A DNA stretch of 22,522 bases from Prevotellaceae bacterium UBA6974 (GTDB lineage Bacteria; Bacteroidota; Bacteroidia; Bacteroidales; Bacteroidaceae): positions 1 to 22,522 of the forward strand of contig DJYQ01000023.1 of assembly GCA_002450165.1 (NCBI GenBank), read 5' to 3'. Positions 7,377-14,921 of this stretch are shown here, piece by piece. The notes under the pieces were generated by a model that did no database searches, was not told the origin of the DNA, and saw nothing but the letters and a program-made list of their open reading frames with translations. The translations under genes and the position numbers were made by a program. Within the stretch, counting starts at the first letter, position 1. Each line of letters opens with the position of its first letter.

Positions 7377-9031
7377 AGAAGTTCGTATCACAGACACAGT
7401 TCTCTTCATACGAGGACTTTATGCACAATTTCAAGGTCAATGTACCCGATGATTTCAATTTCGCATACGACGTCGTGGATGCATGGGCAGAGACCGAGCC
7501 CGAGCGCGAGGTAATCCTATGGACCAACGAGCGTGGTGATGTACGTCACTTTAACTATGCCGAGCTGAAAAGATATTCCGACTCAGCCGCCAGCTATTTA
7601 CTGTCACTGGGTATCAAGCGAGGAGATTGTGTCATGTTCATCCTTAAACGCCGCATCGAATGGTGGATTACAATGGTTGCCCTGCATAAAATAGGGGCAG
7701 TTGCAATTCCGGCAACCCATCTGCTTACAGACAAGGACATAATATACCGCTGCCACGAAGCAGACGTACGCGCAATCATATCCGTAGGAGACATGAATGT
7801 CCTTCGCAATGTCATACGAGCCCGTCCATATTGTACATCCCTGCAGCACTGCATCAGCATAGGGCCCGCAGTTCCGCAGAATTGGGAGAACTTCTGGCAG
7901 GGATGTATGCTCGCCCCCAAGTTCAAAAGCCAGAAGGGGCAGAACAAGGTTACAGACAATTTCCTGATGTATTTTACATCCGGCACCAGTGGCGAGCCCA
8001 AGATGGTAATGCATGACCATTCGTATGCCCTGGCTCACATCCTTACTGCCAAATACTGGCACAACGTTCATCCAGGCAGTTTGCATCTTACAGTCGCAGA
8101 TACCGGATGGGGCAAGGCCGTATGGGGTAAATTCTACGGTCAGATGATATGTGGCGCAACCATATTTGTATATGATTTTGAGGGTCGTTTCGAGGCAGAC
8201 AAGATGCTTGATGCCATATCCAGTTTCCATGTAACCTCGTTTTGTGCACCACCTACCGTATATCGTTTCATGATACGCGAAGACCTGTCTAAGTACGATC
8301 TGTCCTCCCTTGAATACTGCACTACGGCAGGCGAGGCACTAAATCCCAATGTATTCAGGGAATGGAAGGAAAAGACCGGAATAATGATATACGAAGCCTA
8401 CGGGCAGACCGAGACGACACTCGTATTGGGAACATATCCTTTTGTCGAGCCGCGTGCAGGAAGTATGGGCCTTCCCAATCCCCAATTCGAAGTCGATGTG
8501 TTCGATTCAGATGGTAACAGTTGCCCCCCCGGAGAGCATGGACAGCTCGTTATCCGTGTTGATGGGCGTAAACCACTGGGTTTGTTCAAGGAATACTATC
8601 GCCATTCAGAACTGGACAAGTCAGCAATCCGTAACGGTTGGTATTACACCAATGACGTTGTATGGCGGGACGAACAGGGATATTACTGGTTTGTCTGTCG
8701 TGCAGATGACGTAATAAAATCCAGTGGTTACAGAATTGGTCCGTTCGAGGTAGAAAGCGCCCTTATGACACACCCTGCCGTAGTCGAGTGTGCAATTACC
8801 AGCGTACCCGACGAAGTCCGCGGTATGGTAGTAAAAGCTACCGTGGTTCTTTCAGCAGAATATATTGGAAAAGAAGGCCCTGAACTTGTCACTGAACTCC
8901 AAAACCACGTCAAGCAGGAAACTGCACCATACAAGTATCCCCGTATTATCGAATTTGTTGACGAACTGCCAAAAACCATATCGGGTAAGATTCGTCGGGT
9001 CGAAATCCGTGACAGGGATTATGGAAAATAA
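7370..9031 (+). CDS. AMP-forming acyl-CoA synthetase (acetyl/medium-chain type)
   Basis: This 553-residue ANL-superfamily enzyme activates a carboxylic acid through an acyl-AMP to an acyl-CoA. The P-loop FTSGTSGEPK is at 202-211, the adenine/AMP motif YEAYGQTET at 341-349, and the C-terminal catalytic lysine K540 in PKTISGKIRR. The WGKAVWGKFYGQ stretch resembles the ACSM/MACS subgroup of medium-chain or aromatic acyl-CoA synthetases. The start overlaps the proA stop by 7 bases, so it belongs to the arginine/proline operon, although no step of those pathways needs it. A possible link is supply of acyl-CoA to the GNAT enzyme; this is speculation. The substrate is unknown. Confidence 0.85.
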   Translation: MLEKFVSQTQFSSYEDFMHNFKVNVPDDFNFAYDVVDAWAETEPEREVILWTNERGDVRHFNYAELKRYSDSAASYLLSLGIKRGDCVMFILKRRIEWWITMVALHKIGAVAIPATHLLTDKDIIYRCHEADVRAIISVGDMNVLRNVIRARPYCTSLQHCISIGPAVPQNWENFWQGCMLAPKFKSQKGQNKVTDNFLMYFTSGTSGEPKMVMHDHSYALAHILTAKYWHNVHPGSLHLTVADTGWGKAVWGKFYGQMICGATIFVYDFEGRFEADKMLDAISSFHVTSFCAPPTVYRFMIREDLSKYDLSSLEYCTTAGEALNPNVFREWKEKTGIMIYEAYGQTETTLVLGTYPFVEPRAGSMGLPNPQFEVDVFDSDGNSCPPGEHGQLVIRVDGRKPLGLFKEYYRHSELDKSAIRNGWYYTNDVVWRDEQGYYWFVCRADDVIKSSGYRIGPFEVESALMTHPAVVECAITSVPDEVRGMVVKATVVLSAEYIGKEGPELVTELQNHVKQETAPYKYPRIIEFVDELPKTISGKIRRVEIRDRDYGK

Positions 9032-9072
9032 CAGATAGCAGAAATACAGAAATCAGATTTATAAAGCATAAT

Positions 9073-10044
9073 ATGAAGTCATTTCTCAATGTTCAAGACC
9101 TCGGCAATCTGCATACAGCCCTTGCCGAAGCCCAAGAAATAAAGCAAGACCGTTTCAAGTACGTTGAAATGGGCAAAAATAAGACAGCTTTGCTTGTTTT
9201 CTTCAACAACAGCCTTCGTACGCGGCTCTCGACACAAAAGGCAGCACTTAACCTGGGCATGAATGTTATTGTCCTTGATGTCAATGCAGGAGCCTGGAAA
9301 CTGGAGACAGAACGTGGTGTCATTATGGATGGAGACAGGAGCGAACACCTGCTCGAGGCCATTCCGGTAATGGCAAGCTATTGTGATGTAATAGGCATCC
9401 GTTCGTTCGCAGGACTTGCTGATCGTAATTACGACTATTCCGAAACCATATACAATCAATTCCTGAAATACAGCGGCAAGCCGGTCTTCGCCATGGAAAC
9501 GGCAACTGTTCATCCCTTGCAGGCATTTGCCGACCTCATTACTATCGAAGAATATAAGACCAGCCAGCGTCCCAAGGTTGTCCTTACCTGGGCACCCCAT
9601 CCCAAATCGTTGCCACAGGCAGTACCCGACAGCTTTGCCGAATGGATGAATGCAGCAGATGTTGATTTTGTCATTACCCACCCCGAAGGCTACGAATTGG
9701 ATCAGCGCTTTGCCGGTGATGCCAGGGTTGAATACAATCAGCTTAAGGCCTTTGAAGGCGCAGATTTCATATATGCCAAGAACTGGTCATGTCCAGGAGT
9801 GACCAATCCCGACAAATACGGCCAGATACTGGACGACTACCATAAAATGATGGACTGGACAGTGTCAGCACGCCAGATGGCTGTAACCAACAATGCTCAT
9901 TTCATGCATTGCCTGCCAGTACGACGCGGGATGATTGTTACCGATGACGTTATAGAGAGCCCCAACAGCCTTGTAATCCCCGAGGCGGCAAATCGTGAAA
10001 TATCAGCAACAGTCGTACTGAAGCGAATTTTGGAAAACCTTTAG
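9073..10044 (+). CDS. argF': N-succinylornithine carbamoyltransferase (ArgF')
   Basis: The 323-residue protein transfers a carbamoyl group from carbamoyl phosphate to an N-acylated ornithine and closely resembles the Bacteroides fragilis SOTCase as remembered. The carbamoyl-phosphate motif SLRTRLSTQK sits at 47-56. MHCLPVRRG near the C-terminus is the conserved HCLP catalytic region. In this family one residue sets the acyl preference: Glu92 in the Xanthomonas acetylornithine enzyme, Pro90 in the B. fragilis succinylornithine enzyme. Here the matching residue is Ser90 (in MDGDRSEHLL), which favours succinylornithine. A 41-base gap precedes it and no internal promoter is evident, so it is the probable last gene of the operon. 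Confidence 0.9.
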   Translation: MKSFLNVQDLGNLHTALAEAQEIKQDRFKYVEMGKNKTALLVFFNNSLRTRLSTQKAALNLGMNVIVLDVNAGAWKLETERGVIMDGDRSEHLLEAIPVMASYCDVIGIRSFAGLADRNYDYSETIYNQFLKYSGKPVFAMETATVHPLQAFADLITIEEYKTSQRPKVVLTWAPHPKSLPQAVPDSFAEWMNAADVDFVITHPEGYELDQRFAGDARVEYNQLKAFEGADFIYAKNWSCPGVTNPDKYGQILDDYHKMMDWTVSARQMAVTNNAHFMHCLPVRRGMIVTDDVIESPNSLVIPEAANREISATVVLKRILENL

Positions 10045-10050
10045 CCGCAG

Positions 10051-10986
10051 TCAGCAGAAACGTATTCCCCACAGGAAGAAATTACTTTCCTCGTGGGCCA
10101 TTGTATGTTGTGTAAATGGGCGATAGTCCAGTGGCATAGACCATTCCTGACGGTCACACAGGCCAAACCATGGTTCGATGCAGACGTATGGACACAACAA
10201 GTCGGTCATCTGCCATACAAGACAAACGGGGGCGTCAAAATAAACCTGAGCCAGGGTAGTCTCGCCGTCAGCCCTGTACACATCCATACCATAGAACTGT
10301 CCGCCATCAAAAATCAAAGCCTCGTTTCTGAACGTATCCACGCATATAGGAATCATTCCATTTCCGTTCATCGGCACATGATATCGTTCGGGGCTCCAGC
10401 ATCCCTGCTCACCGGCACGTACTACACTTAAACTGTTTACAGGTCCTGATGAAGCCATGTTTACTGGAGCAAGGTATCCGATAATACGGTTTGCATCATC
10501 ACCCTTGACCGTCTCAAAGTCAGGAAGAGCCAGTGCAGGATGGCCTCCTATCTGATAATGCATAGTTTCATCGCTCAGATTATATACAGTAGCCTCACAT
10601 TCCAATTGCTCGCCACGCAAAACATACCTCAGCGTCAGTCTCCATTTGAACGGGAAATAAACCAAGGTTTCATCATTACTTGTCACAGTAAACGAAACCT
10701 CGCTGGCTTCATCACTCTCTGTAACAGGCGAATCCTTGTCTATTTCAAACTCCATGCTCTTGGCAAAACCATGCTTGGGCAGATTGTATTCCTTGCCGTT
10801 CAACCAGTATTTGCCATTCCACAGTCCGCCGCAGGCAGGGAACAGGATAGGGGAGTGCCCCTTCCAAAATGCCGGATTGCCGTTCCACCACAGCTCGCGA
10901 CCATTCCTATCCTTCACACTGACAACCTCAGCACCCAGCGAATTGATTGTCACAGTCAGATTCTCGTTCTTTAATGTGTAAGTCAT
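10051..10986 (-). CDS. aldose 1-epimerase family protein (LacX/YeaD-like)
   Basis: The 311-residue protein has the galactose-mutarotase-like beta-sandwich pattern. The family region HSPILFPACGGLWNGKY is at about 44-60, H72 in KHGF and H149 in GGHPAL sit where catalytic or sugar-binding histidines are expected, and a Glu lies in YVCIEPWFGLCD. Such proteins interconvert sugar anomers or act on hexose phosphates; the exact substrate is unknown. The start is 2 bases after lpxH, making it the last gene of the efp operon. The stop is only 6 bases from the argF' stop on the other strand. The last 15 residues overlap a DNA inverted repeat and look family-atypical. Confidence 0.85.
   Translation of the reverse strand: MTYTLKNENLTVTINSLGAEVVSVKDRNGRELWWNGNPAFWKGHSPILFPACGGLWNGKYWLNGKEYNLPKHGFAKSMEFEIDKDSPVTESDEASEVSFTVTSNDETLVYFPFKWRLTLRYVLRGEQLECEATVYNLSDETMHYQIGGHPALALPDFETVKGDDANRIIGYLAPVNMASSGPVNSLSVVRAGEQGCWSPERYHVPMNGNGMIPICVDTFRNEALIFDGGQFYGMDVYRADGETTLAQVYFDAPVCLVWQMTDLLCPYVCIEPWFGLCDRQEWSMPLDYRPFTQHTMAHEESNFFLWGIRFC
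10068..10097. terminator. possible bidirectional terminator hairpin between convergent operons
   Basis: CCCAC+AGGAA (10068-10077) pairs with TTCCT+GTGGG (10087-10091 and 10093-10097), with one bulged C and a 9-base loop. It lies just beyond the argF' stop and inside the last codons of the epimerase gene, where two operons meet. There is no T-run on either side, so it may be a weak or Rho-assisted terminator, or an mRNA 3' end stabiliser. Confidence 0.35.
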
Positions 10987-10988
10987 GT

Positions 10989-11831
10989 TTATATACGGTT
11001 AAAATTATCCAATACCATCTCCTCGCCATTCCAACAGGCATATGTACACTGTCCGTAACTGTCTCCCAGAATCATCATACGGCAACTGCGAGACATGATC
11101 ATGTCAAATTCCACATGACGATGACCGAAGATATAATAGTTGATATCAGGATGCTCCCCGTAATGCTCCTTGGCAAACAGCACCAAAGGATCAGTTGCAG
11201 GATCAAAGTCTGATGCTGTGAGCGATTCACCATTTGCACCGTAACTCTGGAACAAGTCATCCCCGAATTCATTTCGCACCATTCCCGCTTTTTCCGCCTC
11301 CCTACGATGCTTCATGCGGCTGTGGTAAGCCCAACGCAGCCCCAACTCCATACCCAAGTTTGCTGGAAATACATTTCTAAACAACCACTGACAGGTCCTG
11401 TTGTGAAAAATATGTCGGATTAACCGAAAACTCTTGCTCTTTTCACCCAATCCGTCACCATGGGCAAGGAAGAATCGCGAAGCCTTGTCCCCGATTCTTA
11501 AGTCTATGATTTCTGGGTTGCGATGGACCTTCACCCCACACTCATTCTCAAGGTAGCCGAAGGTCCATATATCATGGTTGCCAGTAAAAAAATGAACCTC
11601 AATACCATTGTCCGTCAAACCAGCCAATTTGCCCAGAAAACGTACCATACCCTTGGGAACCAGGTTCCGGTATTCAAACCAGAAATCAAACATATCTCCC
11701 AGCAGATACACAGCCTGTGCCTCATCCCTGATACTGTCCAGGAATGCACACAGCCTCTTTTCATTCTTTCTGATATCTGCAATGGCCCTTGAGCCAAGGT
11801 GAGCGTCACTCAGGAAATATATTTTCTTCAT
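10989..11831 (-). CDS. lpxH: UDP-2,3-diacylglucosamine diphosphatase (LpxH-type metallophosphoesterase)
   Basis: This 280-residue calcineurin-like phosphoesterase carries all core metal-site motifs. They are D9-x-H11 (SDAHLG), GDMFDFW around D46, GNHD (N85, H86), H124 in AHGDG, and GHRH near the C-terminus. LpxH removes UMP from UDP-diacylglucosamine to give lipid X in lipid A synthesis, at the inner face of the cytoplasmic membrane. The GNHD variant and length fit the Bacteroidetes branch. A different phosphoesterase role cannot be fully excluded. It lies in the efp operon, 9 bases after the SufT-like gene. Confidence 0.85.
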   Translation of the reverse strand: MKKIYFLSDAHLGSRAIADIRKNEKRLCAFLDSIRDEAQAVYLLGDMFDFWFEYRNLVPKGMVRFLGKLAGLTDNGIEVHFFTGNHDIWTFGYLENECGVKVHRNPEIIDLRIGDKASRFFLAHGDGLGEKSKSFRLIRHIFHNRTCQWLFRNVFPANLGMELGLRWAYHSRMKHRREAEKAGMVRNEFGDDLFQSYGANGESLTASDFDPATDPLVLFAKEHYGEHPDINYYIFGHRHVEFDMIMSRSCRMMILGDSYGQCTYACWNGEEMVLDNFNRI

Positions 11832-11840
11832 TTCTCTTCC

Positions 11841-12155
11841 TTACATGAACCCCAGTTCCATTCTTGCCTCTTCCGTCATCATGTCCTTTGTCCATTCCGG
11901 TTCAAAGACCAGGTTGACATCCACGCGCTTCAGTCCCTCGATTGTCTCAAGTTTTTGCCGCACATCCTCGATGATAAAATCCGCTGCAGGACAATTGGGT
12001 GCAGTCAGTGTCATGTCCACGTCCAGCCACGTATTATCCTCCTTCAGTTCTATACGGTATATCAACCCCAGATCATATACATTCACCGGGATTTCAGGGT
12101 CAAAGACCGTCTTCAGCAACTCAATAACCCTCTCCTCAATATTCAGTTCCTCCAT
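11841..12155 (-). CDS. MIP18/DUF59-family Fe-S assembly protein (SufT/PaaD-like)
   Basis: This small protein has 104 residues when started at the ATG at 12155. The core DPEIPVNVYDLGLIYRIE and TLTAPNCPAAD, with its single conserved cysteine, define the DUF59/MIP18 family. Members help mature iron-sulfur proteins, for example SufT. A longer reading from 12197 (14 extra residues) would lie inside radC and is not conserved in character, so 12155 is chosen. That gives a TGATATG junction one base after the radC stop. No suf genes are nearby. Confidence 0.85.
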   Translation of the reverse strand: MEELNIEERVIELLKTVFDPEIPVNVYDLGLIYRIELKEDNTWLDVDMTLTAPNCPAADFIIEDVRQKLETIEGLKRVDVNLVFEPEWTKDMMTEEARMELGFM

Positions 12156-12156
12156 A

Positions 12157-12834
12157 TCACAGTTTACCAGATTCGTAGTAAGAATAATAACTGTCACTCC
12201 CCAGAATTACATGATCCAGCAGACGTATCCGCATTACATTACAGGCATCCTGCAGCTTTTGTGTCAGCAAGTCATCAGCCTTGCTGGGCGCAGGAACACC
12301 GCTGGGGTGATTATGGCACAGGACTATACTGGTAGCCCCCGTTATCAATGCACTGCGCAATACCAGGCGTATGTCAACGCTACTCTCGGTAATCCCACCC
12401 CGGCTTACCAGTTTATGCCCCATGATGCGGTTCTTTACATCCAGCATCAGCATGTGACACTCCTCATGTGGGAGATCCAGTATATGAGTGCGGAAATAGT
12501 CATACATATCCTTTGCCGATGAAACAGCCATGCGTCCGGAATGAGTTTCGCGCATCAGTCTTTTGCCCAGTTCCATGGCTGCCTGGATAGTTACAGCCTT
12601 TGCAGGACCTATGCCATTATATTTTTCCAGTTCCTCGCGGCTCATGGTGCTCAGTGCACGCAGCGAATTCCCGTTCTCGCTCAGGATACGGCGAACCAGG
12701 TCAACGCTACTCTCGTTAGCAGTACCGCTTCCTATCAGTATTGCCAGCAACTCGGCACTGCTCACCGATTCCACACCTTGGGAAATAACCCTTTCCCTCG
12801 GCCTCTCATCAATAGACCACTCCTTGATTCTCAC
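12157..12834 (-). CDS. radC: RadC family JAB-domain protein
   Basis: The 225-residue protein is standard for RadC/UPF0758. A helix-hairpin-helix-like segment (YNGIGPAKA, 72-80) precedes a JAMM/MPN+ metalloprotease-like domain. Its motif H174-N-H176-PSG, with D187 downstream, supplies zinc ligands. The family was once linked to DNA repair, but its true activity is unsettled. The start codon is GTG at 12834, overlapping the glycosyltransferase stop as GTGA. The protein then begins MRIKEW, as family members do, and no in-frame ATG is available nearby. Confidence 0.92.
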   Translation of the reverse strand: MRIKEWSIDERPRERVISQGVESVSSAELLAILIGSGTANESSVDLVRRILSENGNSLRALSTMSREELEKYNGIGPAKAVTIQAAMELGKRLMRETHSGRMAVSSAKDMYDYFRTHILDLPHEECHMLMLDVKNRIMGHKLVSRGGITESSVDIRLVLRSALITGATSIVLCHNHPSGVPAPSKADDLLTQKLQDACNVMRIRLLDHVILGSDSYYSYYESGKL

Positions 12835-13922
12835 TCGTAGAAATTATCTTTGAATGCCTGCAGTTCCTCGTTGCGGCCGCATACACAGCGCAGCCACCAT
12901 GCACGCAGGAATCCCGTCCCATAGCCAGTCAGCTGAACGAAGGCTGCGGGAACAGAAATCAGCCCAACTTTAAGACTTCTGTTTCTGACGGAACTGTCGG
13001 CAAAAATCAGTAGCGAATACAATATCAACGGCAAGCAGCTTACGATAAAGCCGCCTGTTCCAATGATGACACATCCTACCTGAGGCATGATACATCCCTT
13101 GGCCCCAATCATGGCGCAAAAGCCAAATCCGACAAGCCCCAGGGACAACAGACCAAGAGCAACCAGCAGGAATGTCCCCAACGTGAAAAACATAGGCAGC
13201 AGATGAACCAGTTTCAGGCTCCCAGGATGACGTTTCATCAAGTTAATACGCGCAATACCGCTGTTATGCACCTGCTTGAAGAACTTCCTCAAGTCTGTGC
13301 GGCGTTTGTGCCACACCCAGGCCCCAGGGAACAGACGGCAACTTGCCCCACTTTCATATATACGTATGCTGAAGTCGATATCCTCGCCAAATCGCATTTT
13401 CGAGAAACCGCCCAGCCTTTTCCACAGTTCAGCCTTCACACCCATGTTGAAACTACGTGGGTAGAATTTCTTGTCCAATTGTTTCCTGCCCCCGCGTATG
13501 CCACCTGTCGTAAAGAAACTTGTCATGCTGTAGCTGATAGCCTTCTGCACATCCGTAAAACTCTCATGAGCAGCATCCGGTCCCCCGAATGCGTCACACG
13601 GATTCTGTGTCAGTTCGGCATCCACCGCCGCCAGATACCCCGCAGGCAGTACACAGTCGCTGTCCAGAACAATCAGATATTCCCCCCGGCAACGCTCTGC
13701 ACCATAGTTGCGGCTTTGCCCAGGGCCGCTGTTCTCCTTTGCGTAATAATGCAAGGCAAGTCTGGAAGCATGCCCGTTAACAACCTCTTGGCATGGTATG
13801 GACGAACCATCCTCCACAACCACGACCTCAAAGTCATCAAACGTCTGTATCTCCAGACTTGTCAACAGTTCATCTATCTCGTCGGGACGATTATAGACAG
13901 GAACTATAACAGAGTATTTCAT
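12831..13922 (-). CDS. family 2 glycosyltransferase with C-terminal membrane segments
   Basis: The 363-residue protein begins with a GT-A fold: YSVIVPVYNRP at the N-terminus, the metal-binding DSD at residues 87-89 in VLDSDC, and FGEDIDF near 178-184 with the catalytic-base ED pair. WVWHKRRTD (202-210) follows. Hydrophobic stretches at about 240-272, 282-307 and 320-340 predict two to three membrane helices, so it probably works on a lipid-linked acceptor at the cytoplasmic membrane. The acceptor is unknown. The start is the ATG at 13922, overlapping the efp stop by one base (TGATG). A TTG one codon upstream is less likely. Confidence 0.88.
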   Translation of the reverse strand: MKYSVIVPVYNRPDEIDELLTSLEIQTFDDFEVVVVEDGSSIPCQEVVNGHASRLALHYYAKENSGPGQSRNYGAERCRGEYLIVLDSDCVLPAGYLAAVDAELTQNPCDAFGGPDAAHESFTDVQKAISYSMTSFFTTGGIRGGRKQLDKKFYPRSFNMGVKAELWKRLGGFSKMRFGEDIDFSIRIYESGASCRLFPGAWVWHKRRTDLRKFFKQVHNSGIARINLMKRHPGSLKLVHLLPMFFTLGTFLLVALGLLSLGLVGFGFCAMIGAKGCIMPQVGCVIIGTGGFIVSCLPLILYSLLIFADSSVRNRSLKVGLISVPAAFVQLTGYGTGFLRAWWLRCVCGRNEELQAFKDNFYE

Positions 13923-14488
13923 CAAACCTTTACACGACCCAGGTAACTGCCGTCACGAGTGTCTATTTCGATTGTCTCGCCCTCGTTGATGAACAGCGGA
14001 ACACGAACCTCGGCACCACTCTCCACCTTGGCAGGCTTCAGGGTATTGGTAGCAGTGTCACCCTTCAGACCAGGCTCTGTCCAAACAACCTGCAGGTGAA
14101 CCTTTGCAGGAAGCTCGGCATACAGGATTGTCTCGGTGCTTGCATCAGTAACCACCTCGACATTCTGTCCCTCCTTCATGTACTTGACTCCGGTAATCTG
14201 GTCAGCAGGAATGTTGACCTGCTCAAAGGTCTCGTTGTTCATGAACACATAATCCTCACCCTCGGCATACAGATACTGGTACGGACGGCGCTCTACGCGA
14301 ACGTCTTCCAACTTTTCACCGATATTGAAGCGCTTTTCAATCACGCCGCCGTTCACTACGTCCTTCAGCGTAACGTTCATGATAGTGTTACCCTTGCCCG
14401 GCTTGCGGTGCAGGAAATCGATACAGAAGTACAACTTGCCATCCATGCGGATACATACACCCTTCTTGATGTCTTGTGAATTAATCAT
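13922..14488 (-). CDS. efp: elongation factor P
   Basis: The 188-residue protein has the three-barrel EF-P layout. It relieves ribosome stalling at polyproline motifs. The tip loop of domain I reads RKPGKGNT, with K32 at the position that carries the beta-lysyl or other modification in many bacteria. The C-terminal signature TNTLKPAKVESGAEVRVPLFI and the ending GSYLGRV are typical. It is the first gene of a six-gene minus-strand operon, and a good promoter lies about 50 bases upstream. No epmA or epmB modification genes are in the window. Confidence 0.96.
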   Translation of the reverse strand: MINSQDIKKGVCIRMDGKLYFCIDFLHRKPGKGNTIMNVTLKDVVNGGVIEKRFNIGEKLEDVRVERRPYQYLYAEGEDYVFMNNETFEQVNIPADQITGVKYMKEGQNVEVVTDASTETILYAELPAKVHLQVVWTEPGLKGDTATNTLKPAKVESGAEVRVPLFINEGETIEIDTRDGSYLGRVKV

Positions 14489-14540
14489 ACTCTAATTTCG
14501 TCTAATTATTTTGTAAAAGGAAATTACTATTTAACGCGTG

Positions 14541-14571
14541 CAAAGGTAACTATTTTTGGCAACAATCCAAG
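14541..14571 (-). promoter_or_regulatory. efp operon promoter (Bacteroidetes type)
   Basis: On the minus strand, TACCTTTG (14548-14541) is a perfect TAnnTTTG -7 element. CTTGG at 14571-14567 supplies the TTG of the -33 element with a 19-base spacer. Transcription would start near 14535, giving a leader of about 45-50 bases before the efp ATG at 14488. Confidence 0.7.
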
Positions 14572-14588
14572 AAAAAATGGCATAAAGG

Positions 14589-14620
14589 TTTGGTTATATT
14601 CAAAAAAGTACGTAATTTTG
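14589..14620 (+). promoter_or_regulatory. rpmH promoter (Bacteroidetes type)
   Basis: TTTG at 14589-14592 and TAATTTTG at 14613-14620 match both consensus elements exactly, with a 20-base spacer. The start point is expected near 14627, about 40 bases before the rpmH ATG. Together with the efp promoter it forms a divergent pair within 80 bases. Confidence 0.75.
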
Positions 14621-14667
14621 CACCCCGAAACATATTTTGTGCGAAAACAAATAAACAAGTATAAGTC

Positions 14668-14823
14668 ATGAAAAGAACATTTCAGCCACACAACCGTCGC
14701 CGCAACAACAAGCACGGTTTTCGTCAGAGAATGACTACTGCCAATGGTCGCCGTGTATTGGCAAGCCGTCGTGCAAAGGGTCGCAAGAAACTGACCGTAT
14801 CTGACGAGAAACATGGCAAGTAA
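14668..14823 (+). CDS. rpmH: 50S ribosomal protein bL34
   Basis: A 51-residue, very basic protein beginning MKRTFQPHNRRRNNKHGF and containing RMTTANGRRVLASRRAKGR, the bL34 signature. It is a structural protein of the large ribosomal subunit. It is preceded by a perfect Bacteroidetes promoter and followed by its own terminator. In many bacteria rpmH neighbours dnaA and rnpA; here it neighbours efp and a PASTA protein instead. Confidence 0.98.
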   Translation: MKRTFQPHNRRRNNKHGFRQRMTTANGRRVLASRRAKGRKKLTVSDEKHGK

Positions 14824-14847
14824 TTAAAAAACAGTATCGGTAAATAG

Positions 14848-14885
14848 AAAAGAAGTAGGGTTTCCTTGCTTCTTTTTCTTTTTTT
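14848..14885 (+). terminator. rpmH terminator
   Basis: AAAAGAAG (14848-14855) pairs with CTTCTTTT (14869-14876). An inner AGG/CCT pair closes a GTTT loop, and a nearly pure T tract runs to 14885. It lies 25 bases after the rpmH stop. The next promoter's -33 element is embedded in its 3' arm, so the terminator and promoter share sequence. Confidence 0.7.
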
Positions 14886-14896
14886 ATATACTTTTG
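14865..14896 (+). promoter_or_regulatory. promoter of the PASTA-rluD-ddl unit
   Basis: TACTTTTG at 14889-14896 is a perfect -7 element. CTTG at 14865-14868 gives the -33 TTG with a 20-base spacer. The start point is expected near 14902, so the leader before the ATG at 14922 is only about 20 bases. Confidence 0.65.
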
Positions 14897-14921
14897 ACCG
14901 CAAATACTTTCAATAGCAAAT

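Noticed and set aside
9079..9681. 200-codon open frame on the minus strand
   Set aside because: It is antisense to argF' and has a cysteine-rich composition typical of a shadow frame.
11845..12522. 225-codon plus-strand frame
   Set aside because: It is antisense to the SufT-like gene and radC, both of which carry clear family motifs.
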